Positions 36,482 to 45,564 of a stretch of DNA of 64,000 nt are shown here, piece after piece (positions within the stretch are counted from its first letter, which is position 1; the number at the start of each line of letters is the position of its first letter). The notes beneath the pieces are model-generated. The model ran no database searches and was not told where the DNA came from. It saw only the letters and a program-made list of their open reading frames with translations. The position numbers and the translations under genes are program-made. The stretch covers positions 11,711 to 75,710 of the forward strand of contig DYJT01000005.1 of the NCBI GenBank assembly GCA_020722965.1, in the 5' to 3' direction. The DNA is from Brachyspira murdochii (GTDB lineage Bacteria; Spirochaetota; JAAYUW01).

Positions 36482-37711
36482 ATGAAAAATTTTGCAAAAA
36501 ATACTTTTTCGGAATACAAAACAGCTGTCGCATCTTCATCAAACGATGTTAAACTCTTCATCCTTGGGAATCTATTGTTTGGAATTGGTGTGAACCTGAT
36601 AAGTTTGCTCTTTAATCTTTATTGTAAGTCTTTATCCTTTAGCGAAAGCTTAATCGGTAAATTGTTGTCTTCAAGGGCATTTGGTTCGGCAATGATAACT
36701 TTACCTGCAGCATATTTACTTTCTAAAATAAATATAAGATTTTTATTTTCCATCATTCCTTTGATTACGGGTTTTTTATATTTGGGCATAGCATCGAGCA
36801 AGTCATTCTTTTCGATAATGCCTTTAACATTACTAACAGGAGCATTCGCGACCTTTTTTTCGGTTGCAGCAGGTCCATTCATAATGAATAACACAAAAAT
36901 AGAATACCAGATGCACTTTTTCTCTTTAAATGGAGCAATAGGAATGCTTACTGGTGTAATAGGTAATATTTTAGGAGGTATTTTCAGAGATATCTCTTTA
37001 AATTTTATAAATGATGAAATTCTATCATATAAACTTTCTATCGGTTTTGGTGCAATAATAATTCTTTTATCTACCTTTATATTTTTTAAAATAAAATATG
37101 TTAAAATCGAAAGAACTAAAAATAAGATATTATTTTCGGTATCCAATGTTAAAATTTATATAAAATTACTCTTACCGGCCTTATTTATAGGGATTGGTGC
37201 TGGATTGACTATACCTTATATTAATCTTTACTTCAAGAATGTTTATAATATGTCTGATAGCCTTATAGGAATAATTTATGGTATAAGTCAGTTTTTCACA
37301 TTTACCGGGATAATGATTGGACCGAGGGTAGCAAGAAAATTTGGAAAGCCTATCACAATTGTTTTGACTCAGGCAATAAGTATCCCATTTATCCTTGTTT
37401 TAACCTATATAAAAAACCCTATTCTTGTCGTTTTGGCTTTCTTTATAAGAGGCACTCTTATGAATATGGCTTCACCTTTATCAGACAATTTTGCTTTAGA
37501 AAATGTTCCAAAAGAAGAGCAATCGCTTATGAATGCTCTTAAAATGCTAGTGTGGACTTCATCCTGGATGATTTCCGCAAGAATCTCTGGAAGTACAATC
37601 GAACAAAGAGGTTTTGCCTATTCATTCACTTTAACAGCCATTCTTTATGCGATATCAACTATCTTTTTCACTATATTTTTTATCATTAAACCTGTTAAAA
37701 AGGTTGATTAA
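36482..37711 (+). CDS. Major facilitator superfamily transporter
   Basis: Twelve-helix inner-membrane carrier (409 residues). The N-half starts LFILGNLLFGIGVNLISLLF and the C-half restarts after the cytoplasmic loop near 210 (LLLPALFIGIGAGLTIPYINLYF). The loop after helix 8 has GPRVARKFGKP, the usual MFS basic turn, and FFIRGTLMNMASPLSDNF is typical of multidrug/YceI-like exporters of spirochaetes and relatives. Substrate cannot be inferred. It sits between ybaK and acpS in one direction. Confidence 0.9.
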   Translation: MKNFAKNTFSEYKTAVASSSNDVKLFILGNLLFGIGVNLISLLFNLYCKSLSFSESLIGKLLSSRAFGSAMITLPAAYLLSKINIRFLFSIIPLITGFLYLGIASSKSFFSIMPLTLLTGAFATFFSVAAGPFIMNNTKIEYQMHFFSLNGAIGMLTGVIGNILGGIFRDISLNFINDEILSYKLSIGFGAIIILLSTFIFFKIKYVKIERTKNKILFSVSNVKIYIKLLLPALFIGIGAGLTIPYINLYFKNVYNMSDSLIGIIYGISQFFTFTGIMIGPRVARKFGKPITIVLTQAISIPFILVLTYIKNPILVVLAFFIRGTLMNMASPLSDNFALENVPKEEQSLMNALKMLVWTSSWMISARISGSTIEQRGFAYSFTLTAILYAISTIFFTIFFIIKPVKKVD

Positions 37712-37749
37712 ATTTATTTGATTGGCTAAAATAAATATCAGGAAATATC

Positions 37750-38127
37750 ATGATTATAGGAATAGGTATAGATATTGTCGATATAGAGAGATTTTCAAAA
37801 TCAATTGAAACAGATGGTTTTACCGAGAGATTATTTACCGAAAAAGAGATAAATCAGGCAAGAAATTTCACAAAGATTAGAAAATATGAATATTTCGCAG
37901 GAAGATTTGCATTAAAGGAATCATTTTTTAAAGCCATCGGGACAGGTGTAAGAATACATTCATTACAAGATGTTGAAATTTTATTCGATGAACTCGGTAA
38001 ACCACAATTTTTATTAAAAAATCTGCTTTATTCAATTTATCCACCGACAATCTATAATATTCATGCAACAGTTTCACATGAAAGAAAGTATGCTATTGGA
38101 TTTGTTATAATCGAAAGAATCAAATAA
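37750..38127 (+). CDS. acpS: Holo-[acyl-carrier-protein] synthase
   Basis: Transfers 4'-phosphopantetheine from CoA to the acyl carrier protein for fatty-acid synthesis. Asp8 in GIGIDIVDIERF and Glu in FAGRFALKESFFKAIG bind magnesium. The SHERKYAIGFVII end is standard. Length 125 is normal. Its last codons are repeated in diverged form 71 bp downstream (see 38104-38200). Confidence 0.97.
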   Translation: MIIGIGIDIVDIERFSKSIETDGFTERLFTEKEINQARNFTKIRKYEYFAGRFALKESFFKAIGTGVRIHSLQDVEILFDELGKPQFLLKNLLYSIYPPTIYNIHATVSHERKYAIGFVIIERIK

Positions 38128-38200
38128 AGTTTATTAAAGAAAAGGGTTTGGATGAATTTAAAAAATGTTGAATTCTTTATAACCAAAAGAATCAAATAAA
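38104..38200 (+). repeat. Diverged duplicate of the acpS tail
   Basis: Positions 38104-38129 and 38175-38200 match at 23 of 26 bases, 71 bp apart. The first copy is the last codons and stop of acpS (FVIIERIK). The second, non-coding, reads FFITKRIK and then stop in the same frame. The intervening part also holds TGGATGAATTTAAAAAATG, resembling the start of the next gene (TGGATGATTTAAGCGATATG). The block thus looks like an old tandem duplication of the acpS-DUF2225 junction. Confidence 0.65.
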
Positions 38201-38209
38201 GAGGTAAAA

Positions 38210-39115
38210 ATGGATGATTTAAGCGATATGGAGCTCGAAGAAGAAAAAGGTGAATCTTCGAATAAGGTTTCTTTTTTAGCGAAGGAAGATACAGTTTGTC
38301 CTATCTGTGAAGAAAAGTTTAAAATAGAGAAGATGTTGTCTGGAAGAGGAAGGCTTAATGCCGGGAATCTGACAGATGAACTCAGAAGAATATATATCCC
38401 AACCCCCAAATATGGTGTCGTTAACCCTCTTTTTTATGTAATCGTAACCTGTCCAAACTGTTTTTACAGCGCATATGAACAGGATTTTAAAAACATACCA
38501 CCTTCTAATATTGACAAGCTTAGAAATGACATTGTTAAAAGAAAAAAATTTGTCTACGATAGTTTTGGCCCAATTGATTTTAAAAGAGAAAGAAAGGTAC
38601 TCGAAGGAATGGTTTCTTTGATAATGGCTCAATATTCGTATGCATTTTTCCCTCAAAAAGTTGCACCGACGACAAAAATTGCGATTTCCGCTTTGCGAGC
38701 GGCATGGTTAGCATCTGATTTAGAAGCAGAAAAAAATGATAAATTTTTTGGAGATTTAAAGATTACCCTTTATAAAAAGGCATATAATTACTATTCAAAA
38801 TCATTTGCCTTACTAAACAGTGGAAAAGAAAATGTTGAGGCAGCGGGTTTTTTAGGGCCAGATCTTGATAAAAATTATGGTTTTAATGGGTTTTTATTTT
38901 TATATGGTGTCTTACTCTATAAATACGGGCTTGAAGATATAGCAGATAATGCAGAAAAGATACGAATTGCAAGTGATGTAAAATCAATAATTGGAAGAAT
39001 TTTTGGCTCTGGAAGATCAAGCAAAGATAAAAATGTGCAATTTTTAGATATGGCCAAAGACCTTTATGATAAATATGCTAAATTAATCTCTTCATTAGAA
39101 AAAAATCAAAGATGA
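38210..39115 (+). CDS. DUF2225-family protein
   Basis: A 301-residue cytoplasmic protein with two CxxC pairs, VCPICEEKF (about residues 26-34) and TCPNCFYSAYEQDF (about 80-93), that probably bind zinc. The later half is helical and TPR-like (AWLASDLEAEKND, KAYNYYSKSFALL). This arrangement is that of the DUF2225 family found in spirochaetes, clostridia and others; its function is not known to me. Its stop overlaps the truA start by 4 bp (ATGA), so the pair is coupled. Confidence 0.9.
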   Translation: MDDLSDMELEEEKGESSNKVSFLAKEDTVCPICEEKFKIEKMLSGRGRLNAGNLTDELRRIYIPTPKYGVVNPLFYVIVTCPNCFYSAYEQDFKNIPPSNIDKLRNDIVKRKKFVYDSFGPIDFKRERKVLEGMVSLIMAQYSYAFFPQKVAPTTKIAISALRAAWLASDLEAEKNDKFFGDLKITLYKKAYNYYSKSFALLNSGKENVEAAGFLGPDLDKNYGFNGFLFLYGVLLYKYGLEDIADNAEKIRIASDVKSIIGRIFGSGRSSKDKNVQFLDMAKDLYDKYAKLISSLEKNQR

Positions 39116-40002
39116 GCAATACCGAAAATTTATATAATTACATCGCATCTATTTCTTATAATGGATTCAATTATAATGGATTCCAATTGCAAAAAAGACA
39201 GGATTCAATCCAACAACAACTGGAAAATGTTTTATTTAAAATAAATCAAAAAAAGCTAGAAAAATTAAAGACAGAGCAAATTACTGCTTCTGAAAAGGAA
39301 ATTTCAAAACATCTTACCAGGATTGCGTTTGCAGGAAGAACAGATAGCAAGGTTCATGCAATTGAAAATCTTATCTCTTTTTCCTGTTACAAGAATTTTG
39401 AACCAATTAGACTAATAAAAATATTCAATTATTATCTTCCCGATTCAATAAGAGTCAATAGATGTCAGCAAACAGAAGAAAAAATAAATCCAAGATACGC
39501 TGCTATAGAAAGAATTTATCTATATATTATTTATAGAGGAACAAGTTTGCTTCCTTTTATAAAAAATCTTGCTTTTTTAAATAATGAAAAGATAGATCTT
39601 GTAAAGCTAAAGACCTGTTTATCTTTATTTGAAGGCAGGCATAATTTTGTTAATTTTACCACATCCTGCGAAAAGAGAAATCCTGTAAGAACAATATTTA
39701 AAGCAGATCTACTAGAATACAAAAACTTTGTCATAATAATTATAAGTGGAAATTCATTTTTACATAAACAGATTAGATTCATGATTGGGACAGCTTTAAT
39801 GTATTCTCAAGATAAAATTAAACTCGAAAATGTAATTCAATTACTTAATATTGAAAATTCTCAAAGAGAGAAGAATACTATAACAAAAAGTATAGCAGTA
39901 GTTCCACCAGAAGGTCTTTATCTTGCCAGAGTAAGACTAAAAAATGATGACCAGTTTAATTTCGATAATATTCGGAAACTTTTGGATAATCTTTTTGATT
40001 GA
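39112..40002 (+). CDS. truA: tRNA pseudouridine(38-40) synthase
   Basis: Isomerises uridines 38-40 in the anticodon arm. Catalytic Asp78 lies in AFAGRTDSKVHA, and the family segments FEGRHNFVNFTTSCEKRNPVRTI (in part) and NSFLHKQIRFMIGTAL are present. The position of the Asp is about 18 residues later than in E. coli because of a Lys/Glu-rich insert (about 46-66). Length 296. Translationally coupled to the DUF2225 gene. Confidence 0.95.
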   Translation: MSNTENLYNYIASISYNGFNYNGFQLQKRQDSIQQQLENVLFKINQKKLEKLKTEQITASEKEISKHLTRIAFAGRTDSKVHAIENLISFSCYKNFEPIRLIKIFNYYLPDSIRVNRCQQTEEKINPRYAAIERIYLYIIYRGTSLLPFIKNLAFLNNEKIDLVKLKTCLSLFEGRHNFVNFTTSCEKRNPVRTIFKADLLEYKNFVIIIISGNSFLHKQIRFMIGTALMYSQDKIKLENVIQLLNIENSQREKNTITKSIAVVPPEGLYLARVRLKNDDQFNFDNIRKLLDNLFD

Positions 40003-40092
40003 CTAATTTTCTTTATATGTAAAATTTTTTTATCGGAAAAAAAGATTAGATTTTTTTATAATAAGATTTATTTATAAAGTAATGGAGGAAAA

Positions 40093-40506
40093 ATGTCCAA
40101 AACATCTATTACAGAAATAATCGAAAGTGAGATCGACACTGTCCTTGCAGAAGATATTGATTTTACTGGTGAACTTAAATTTTCTAAATCTTTAATGATC
40201 AAAGGTAAATTTGATGGTAAAATCAATGCCGATGGTCATCTCTTTGTTGGACCAAATGCACATGTTAAAGCGGAAATAAAGACAGGTAAACTTACATGCT
40301 ATGGCAAGATAGATGGACCTGTTTTCGCAAAAGAAAGAGTTGAACTTTCTAAAGAATCTATTTTAAATGGTGATGTTACAACTCCTGATATCATAATAGA
40401 ATCAGGATGTAAATTCAATGGAAGATGTATAATGGATGAGAAACAACATGCTCCCACTCCCAATCAGCAGCCAAACACTCCATCCCAAAGTACCAAAAAA
40501 CAATAG
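40093..40506 (+). CDS. Bactofilin (polymer-forming cytoskeletal protein)
   Basis: A 137-residue beta-helix protein that polymerises into filaments without nucleotide, linked in other bacteria to cell shape. The core shows the repeating small-residue pattern: DIDFTGELKFSKSLMIKGKF, DGKINADGHLFVGPNAHVKAEI (in part), YGKIDGPVFAKERVELS. N- and C-terminal tails are disordered, the latter Pro/Gln-rich (TPNQQPNTPSQ). GGAGG precedes the start. A downstream AT-only hairpin separates it from the convergent gene. Confidence 0.94.
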   Translation: MSKTSITEIIESEIDTVLAEDIDFTGELKFSKSLMIKGKFDGKINADGHLFVGPNAHVKAEIKTGKLTCYGKIDGPVFAKERVELSKESILNGDVTTPDIIIESGCKFNGRCIMDEKQHAPTPNQQPNTPSQSTKKQ

Positions 40507-40537
40507 TATTCATTAATAAATTATTAATTAATAAAAA

Positions 40538-40561
40538 TTTAACTTTTAATTTTAAGTTAAA
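40538..40561 (-). terminator. Weak AT-only hairpin between convergent genes
   Basis: TTTAACTT and AAGTTAAA form an 8-bp stem with an 8-base loop; on the minus strand a run of five T follows it. It overlaps the stop codon of the minus-strand gene ending at 40557. Stability would be low, so the assignment is tentative. Confidence 0.3.
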
Positions 40562-41081
40562 ATATAATACCGACATTTAATCCAAAGGCTATACCCAGAA
40601 GTAATGGTTCATTAAAAATATATGGATAAAATACAATAGGTTCTAAATAAAATTTTTCAAATCCCTCTATTCTCCATTTATAGCCTAATTCAATTTGTAA
40701 ACCATAAGAAAAACCTATATCAACCTGTTTACCATACAATACGACTCCATAAATACCTAAAAATAATTTATCAAAAGCATTTTTATCGAAATATATTTTA
40801 ATGCCTTGTAAGTAATATATTGCCCAAATTTCTACATCGAATAAATTCATATAAACAAATTTACCGCATAAAGAAAAGTAATTTTTTAAATTCAATTCCC
40901 ATCCTAACCCAAAACCTATTCCACCATCACTTAATGGTTGAAAGATAGATTTTAAATCAATAAAGATTGATAGATTTCCAGCAGTAATATTTACATTAAA
41001 TATAAACAAATTAAAACCTAATAATATCAATAATATAATTGGCCTTCTACCAAATATAAAATTATTTAATTTCTTAAACAT
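40557..41081 (-). CDS. Small outer-membrane beta-barrel-like protein
   Basis: A 174-residue exported protein: basic start, hydrophobic segment (about 15-33) and probable signal cleavage near ITAG. The mature part alternates hydrophobic and polar residues and glycine (GGIGFGLGWELNL, IGFSYGLQIELGYKW), and it ends in an aromatic residue (VGIIF), as outer-membrane barrels do. With about 8 strands it could be a small porin or structural barrel. I recognise no specific family. AAAGGGGG precedes ATG. Confidence 0.75.
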   Translation of the reverse strand: MFKKLNNFIFGRRPIILLILLGFNLFIFNVNITAGNLSIFIDLKSIFQPLSDGGIGFGLGWELNLKNYFSLCGKFVYMNLFDVEIWAIYYLQGIKIYFDKNAFDKLFLGIYGVVLYGKQVDIGFSYGLQIELGYKWRIEGFEKFYLEPIVFYPYIFNEPLLLGIAFGLNVGIIF

Positions 41082-41093
41082 AAATTTCCCCCT

Positions 41094-41189
41094 TTTAAAT
41101 CAAATATAAAAACATAAAAGCACAGTAGCCGTTTTAAACTTGGAAACATACTGTAAAATTTAAATCAAATATAAAAACATAAAAGCACA
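41094..41189. repeat. Pair of perfect 31-bp direct repeats, 34 bp apart
   Basis: Positions 41094-41124 and 41159-41189 are identical over 31 bp (TTTAAATCAAATAT, then AAAAACATAAAAGCACA). The spacer is 34 bp. They sit just upstream of the ribosome site of the minus-strand barrel gene, in the 206-bp gap before the K+ channel gene. The period is 65 bp. The rest of the gap is AT-rich without clear signals. Confidence 0.95.
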
Positions 41190-41287
41190 TTATTATTTTA
41201 GGATAAATTATAAAATTTTAAAATATCAATTATTACAAACAACACATATGATTAATCTTTAAATAAAATTATGACGATTTTTTTAGT

Positions 41288-42475
41288 ATGAGAAAGAAAA
41301 ATGGATTTTATTTTATTTTGAATTTCATAAAAAGACTTTTCGGCAAACAGTTCATCCAGATTGCTATGTTACTTGTCTCTTTTATTGTATTTTTTTCTAT
41401 CCTTATTTTCATTATTGAGATGAAAAAAAATGAAGGGATAAAGACATTTTTTGATTCAATTTATTATATAGTAATTTCCATTACATCGACCGGTTATGGA
41501 GATATAACAGCAAAAACAATAGCCGGAAAGACAGTCATTATGATAGGGATTTTTGCAGGTTTGCTGACAATATCATTATTTACAGGTACTTTTGCATCAA
41601 TCCTTGTAGATTTACAGTTAAAAAAACAAAGAGGAGTAACTGGTGTGAAAAGGATAAATAATCATTTTATAATCTGTGGCTGGAAAAACGATTATTTTGG
41701 TTTATTAAAGCAAATATTCAATATAAATAAAGAGTTGGATCCTTGTGATGTAGTGATGATAAACAATGAGAACCCCGAAACTATTCAGGTAATACTATCT
41801 GAGCCAGAATTTAGGGGAATAAACTATATACATGGTGACTATTTTGATGAAAATATATTGAAAAAAGCATCTATCGAAAAAGCCGAGCAGCTTTTGGTTC
41901 TGGCTGATGATACAGGAAGATTTTCCCAAAGCGAAATAGATTCTAAAAATGTAATGACTGTTTTAATAGCAAAATCCTTAAATAAAGAGATTTATACATC
42001 TGTTGAAATCTTTGATACAAAATTTGAGACTTCACTAAGAAAGGCTTACTGCGATGAAATAATACTTTCAAAAAATACAACTCATCTTCTTATTTCACAG
42101 GCATCCTTGAAAAAAGGATTTTCACAGGTATTTGATGAATTAATAAATCCAACTAAGGGAAGTCAGTTAAAATCTGAACCTATAAATGATAAATATATAG
42201 GAAAATTTTACAGAGAGATTTTTGAGGAATATCTGGGAAAAAACCTATTGCCGATAGGAATTATAGAAAATGCAGGGAATGTTTTTTTAAGAAAGAAAAA
42301 AGCGCTAAAAGAGGCTCAAAAAACCCCAAACATGGAAAAACTTGTAAAAAACCTAAAAACAATAAAGATACTAAGAGCCAATGATCCATATTTCAATCCA
42401 CCATTAGATTATACCATTAAAGAAGATTCTGCAATATTATATATTACAAAAAATTTATCAAAAGAAAATTTATAA
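41288..42475 (+). CDS. K+ channel with RCK domain (MthK-like)
   Basis: Two-helix potassium channel subunit: membrane helix about 24-46, pore loop with the perfect selectivity filter TSTGYGD (66-72), second helix about 80-105. A TrkA-N/RCK domain follows, opening FIICGWKND, which resembles the GWSES segment of MthK rather than the glycine-rich NAD motif. A TrkA-C-like tail (about 300-395) is present. Tetrameric channel in the inner membrane; MthK itself is gated by calcium. The next gene, 35 bp on, encodes a cyclic-nucleotide-binding protein, which suggests a possible soluble gating partner. Confidence 0.93.
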   Translation: MRKKNGFYFILNFIKRLFGKQFIQIAMLLVSFIVFFSILIFIIEMKKNEGIKTFFDSIYYIVISITSTGYGDITAKTIAGKTVIMIGIFAGLLTISLFTGTFASILVDLQLKKQRGVTGVKRINNHFIICGWKNDYFGLLKQIFNINKELDPCDVVMINNENPETIQVILSEPEFRGINYIHGDYFDENILKKASIEKAEQLLVLADDTGRFSQSEIDSKNVMTVLIAKSLNKEIYTSVEIFDTKFETSLRKAYCDEIILSKNTTHLLISQASLKKGFSQVFDELINPTKGSQLKSEPINDKYIGKFYREIFEEYLGKNLLPIGIIENAGNVFLRKKKALKEAQKTPNMEKLVKNLKTIKILRANDPYFNPPLDYTIKEDSAILYITKNLSKENL

Positions 42476-42510
42476 AAATTTTATCATAAATTATAAAATT
42501 GGTGGAAAAG

Positions 42511-43020
42511 ATGAAAAAAATTGAAATAATAACAAATGAAAAAAAAGAAAAACTTTCAAAAGTAACTCTTTTTCAGGGGTTGAATCAGGATGAATTGGAA
42601 TTGATTGCTCAAACAACTTATGCATTGATGTTTTCTAAGGATGAGATAATAATTAAAGAAGGTGAAATAGGAGATTGCTGTTATATTCTTTTCAGCGGGA
42701 CGGTAAAAGTCTTAAAGGAAACATTTGCAAAGGAACAATATGCGGTTGCGCAAATAAATGCTGAAGGGAATGCATTTTTTGGCGAAATGGCATTGATAGA
42801 TAAAGATGCCAGAACTGCAACAATAAAAGCAGAAACTGAAGTTATTACTCTGGTTTTAGATTCTTCCAGTTTTGAAAACCTTTCGTTTAATAATTATAGA
42901 ATTGGGTATCTTATATTGAAAGCCGTGGCAAAGAAACTTATAGAAAGACTAAAAATGGCAAACAGCGATATTGCCACACTTTTTGGTGCTCTTGAAGAGG
43001 AAATAGAACAAGAAGGCTAA
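42511..43020 (+). CDS. Stand-alone cyclic-nucleotide-binding domain protein
   Basis: One cNMP-binding domain of the CAP/PKA-regulatory type, about 169 residues, with a beta roll (LFQGLNQDELELIAQ, CCYILFSGTVKVL) and phosphate cassette FFGEMALIDKDARTATIKA containing the Glu and Arg that hold the cyclic phosphate. No helix-turn-helix follows, only a helical tail, so it is not a CRP-type transcription factor. I chose ATG 42511, after GGTGG at 42501-42505, over an upstream in-frame TTG at 42499. It lies directly after the K+ channel gene in the same direction; the cyclase at 3.6 kb could make its ligand. Confidence 0.92.
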   Translation: MKKIEIITNEKKEKLSKVTLFQGLNQDELELIAQTTYALMFSKDEIIIKEGEIGDCCYILFSGTVKVLKETFAKEQYAVAQINAEGNAFFGEMALIDKDARTATIKAETEVITLVLDSSSFENLSFNNYRIGYLILKAVAKKLIERLKMANSDIATLFGALEEEIEQEG

Positions 43021-43024
43021 AATA

Positions 43025-43645
43025 TTAGAATTCACAATATTGAGATAATTGATATTTTTCTCTTCCAAGCGTTGTCGATTCATTATGCCCTGGATATATA
43101 ATTGTTTCAGAGGGTAAATTTAATAATTTTCGTATAGTCCAAACCATTTTCTTTGAGTCGGCTCCGGGTAAATCTGTTCTCCCAACTCCACCGGCAAATA
43201 TTGTATCTCCTGAAAACATAATTTTTTCATTTTCGAAAAAAACAACTATTGAACCAGGAGTATGCCCACTCGCAAGTATTAACTTACACCCAGTAAATAA
43301 AAGATATTCTTCATCTTCAAAAAATTCTGCATCTTTAATTTCCTCAAAATCGAATCCTATGAAACTTGCTCCATTCATTAAAGGATCGTTTAAATGCTGA
43401 AAATCATTTTTATGAATTAATGTTTTCCCCGAATTTTTAAGAACCCTTTTGACATCATGATAACCAAGAATATGGTCTATATGATAATGAGTAAGGATAA
43501 TATAATCTATAATTTGACCATTTAAAAACGACAATAATTCTTCATCTTCAAAACCTGGATCTATCAACATTTTTTTATCTTTATAATTTACATAATAACA
43601 GTTAGTATTTAATGGTCCAACGATAAATCTTTTAATTTCCATCAC
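43025..43645 (-). CDS. MBL-fold (glyoxalase II-like) hydrolase
   Basis: Metallo-beta-lactamase-fold enzyme of 206 residues, with the metal motif HYHIDH (THYHIDHILGY, about residue 53), His in SGHTPGSIVV, Asp in FSGDTIFAGGVGRTDL and the late YPGHNEST. This set matches the YcbL/glyoxalase II-like group of hydroxyacyl-thioester or glutathione-thioester hydrolases. Actual substrate unknown. It starts 6 bp after the end of the glycosyltransferase gene, so both are on one transcript. Confidence 0.92.
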   Translation of the reverse strand: MMEIKRFIVGPLNTNCYYVNYKDKKMLIDPGFEDEELLSFLNGQIIDYIILTHYHIDHILGYHDVKRVLKNSGKTLIHKNDFQHLNDPLMNGASFIGFDFEEIKDAEFFEDEEYLLFTGCKLILASGHTPGSIVVFFENEKIMFSGDTIFAGGVGRTDLPGADSKKMVWTIRKLLNLPSETIIYPGHNESTTLGREKYQLSQYCEF

Positions 43646-43651
43646 TTTCCC

Positions 43652-45424
43652 TTATAGTAAATTCAAAATTTCTTTAAGCCTTGATTCCCAGCTAAAATTG
43701 ATAATCTTATCTATTTTATTTTCAAGATAAAATTGCCTCTCTTTTTCTGTTTTTGGAATTTTATCATATATAATCTGGCTATTTACCTTAAATATACTAT
43801 TTTCTATCTGCTCTCTAGTTTGGGAATTTATATTTATTAGATTTGATAAAATATCATTAGATTTAAAAATATCAGAAATTTCTGGAATATTAACTTTATC
43901 GATATCAGAGAAATCTATTATATGAAAAGGCGCTTTCTCATCATTCCCCCATACATTTTCAAATAAGAAAGAAGCACCACAGGCTCTTGATAATAATGAG
44001 ATTCCGCCATATGGTATGATTTCTATTTGAGAGATACCGAAAGGTTCGTAAATAGAATATCCAAATTCAGCATCAGAAGCTATTCTTAGATCAAGTAAAG
44101 TAGTCCCTATTGGAACCCTATCCCCACATGTTCTTGTGTCAAATCCAAATTGATTTACAAAAAGAGCCTTAATAGCCCTTGACTTAGCATTGAAAAGCTG
44201 AAAATAATCATAAATTTCCTCTTCATAACCAATGCAATCTGGCCAACCCTTTTTATGCAATACAGGCCAACCGTATTCTTTTTCCATTCTATGTGTATCT
44301 GCCGAGCTTCTTCCAGTGCCAATAAGGGTAGAAAGCAATATAAAAGCTCCCTTTAAACCATTTGTGAAAAAGATTTCATCTAATTCGTTAAGTAAATTTA
44401 AATCCCTCCATAACCCTTTAGATAAAACCAGTCTTGTAACATGAGTGAATAACACATCAAACTTAAAATTAAATATCGATTCTATGTAATTTTGTAATTT
44501 ATTTCTACTTTCTTTTTTCCTTTCCCAATCTATGAATTGAAATGTTAGACCATTATAAACGACTTTTATTTTTGATTTATCAACATCTGTATTTAAAAAT
44601 ACATATTCCTGTCCAACCAAATCGGACACTGCAAATATATAATCGAAAAAAGTCGTTACCTTAACTAACTGAGTTCTATAATTCTCAAGAATTTGAGGAA
44701 AAATAGATTCCATTGAAAGATATTTTTTTTTGGCTTCATTTAATATATTATAAAATGTAATATCATGCCCTTTATAGTTTTCGACTATGGCTCTTGTGGG
44801 TGATACTTCATGTGCCCAGAATATTGTCTTATGGTTTTTTAAACCTTTAGTTTCCTTTTCCGATATAATTTTCAATGCACATGGAATTCCCATATATTCA
44901 TGAGAAAAATGATAATATTCAAACCCTGCACCATACAAAGAATTTATTAAATCAAAATAGCATACAGCAATTCTGACATATTGTTCGTAATCCCAATCAG
45001 AAAATCTATCTGACTGAATTGTATATTTTTCCCATAATATATACTTAAACAAATTTATATCAGATTGCTTCATATTCTGTATATTTACTAAAAGAACTTC
45101 TACTTCGTTAGATTTATTTATATTATATTCGCTGGCAAGTACTCTTCTGCCATAAATTATGTCTACCCCATATCTTTCTATAATAGGGGCAAATATACTG
45201 TGATATCCCCCTTTATCGAGAGAATCTTTATTTGAATATAATACAGTACCACCTCTTCCAAGTTTAGAGAAAACATCTGAAGCACTCGAAAAAGCTGGTC
45301 CATAAAGTAGAGTTTTATCGAAAAATTTTCTGTAATTGTCTGCCGTACAAACTCCATTTATTACAGAGCCTATCCCTCCGATTTTTTGCACGGCTTCATG
45401 GGTTATATGAATAGCAATTCTCAT
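43652..45424 (-). CDS. Glycogen/starch synthase-like glycosyltransferase
   Basis: A 590-residue GT-B fold protein. The start MRIAIHITHEAVQKIGGIGSVI carries the KxGG sugar-nucleotide loop of GT5 synthases. Further marks are WAHEVSP, FAVSDLVGQEY, VVYNGL and near the end the nucleotide-binding EPFGISQIEIIPYGG, with the family's two Glu. It may make glycogen or another alpha-glucan, but the sequence is quite divergent from GlgA and a different hexosyl polymer is possible. It is first in the pair with the MBL-fold gene. The 140-bp gap to the divergent response regulator holds AT-rich sequence only. Confidence 0.8.
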   Translation of the reverse strand: MRIAIHITHEAVQKIGGIGSVINGVCTADNYRKFFDKTLLYGPAFSSASDVFSKLGRGGTVLYSNKDSLDKGGYHSIFAPIIERYGVDIIYGRRVLASEYNINKSNEVEVLLVNIQNMKQSDINLFKYILWEKYTIQSDRFSDWDYEQYVRIAVCYFDLINSLYGAGFEYYHFSHEYMGIPCALKIISEKETKGLKNHKTIFWAHEVSPTRAIVENYKGHDITFYNILNEAKKKYLSMESIFPQILENYRTQLVKVTTFFDYIFAVSDLVGQEYVFLNTDVDKSKIKVVYNGLTFQFIDWERKKESRNKLQNYIESIFNFKFDVLFTHVTRLVLSKGLWRDLNLLNELDEIFFTNGLKGAFILLSTLIGTGRSSADTHRMEKEYGWPVLHKKGWPDCIGYEEEIYDYFQLFNAKSRAIKALFVNQFGFDTRTCGDRVPIGTTLLDLRIASDAEFGYSIYEPFGISQIEIIPYGGISLLSRACGASFLFENVWGNDEKAPFHIIDFSDIDKVNIPEISDIFKSNDILSNLININSQTREQIENSIFKVNSQIIYDKIPKTEKERQFYLENKIDKIINFSWESRLKEILNLL

Positions 45425-45564
45425 AAATCCCCCAAAATTAATCCCTTATTATTTTAATTTTATTTTTCTATTTTTTCAAATCTAATAATTTATTTGAATT
45501 TTTTCTTTTTTGTTTTATCTTACTTTAAAAGTGTATTGTTTTTTAATTTCAAACTGGGGGATAG

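Noticed and set aside
41094..41189. Mini CRISPR: two 31-bp repeats with a 34-bp spacer
   Set aside because: Only two copies, very AT-rich, no partial palindrome in the repeat, no leader pattern and no cas genes anywhere in the window.
45480..45520. TTCAAAT/ATTTGAA hairpin followed by T run as a terminator
   Set aside because: It lies between two divergent genes, upstream of both, so there is no transcript for it to end.
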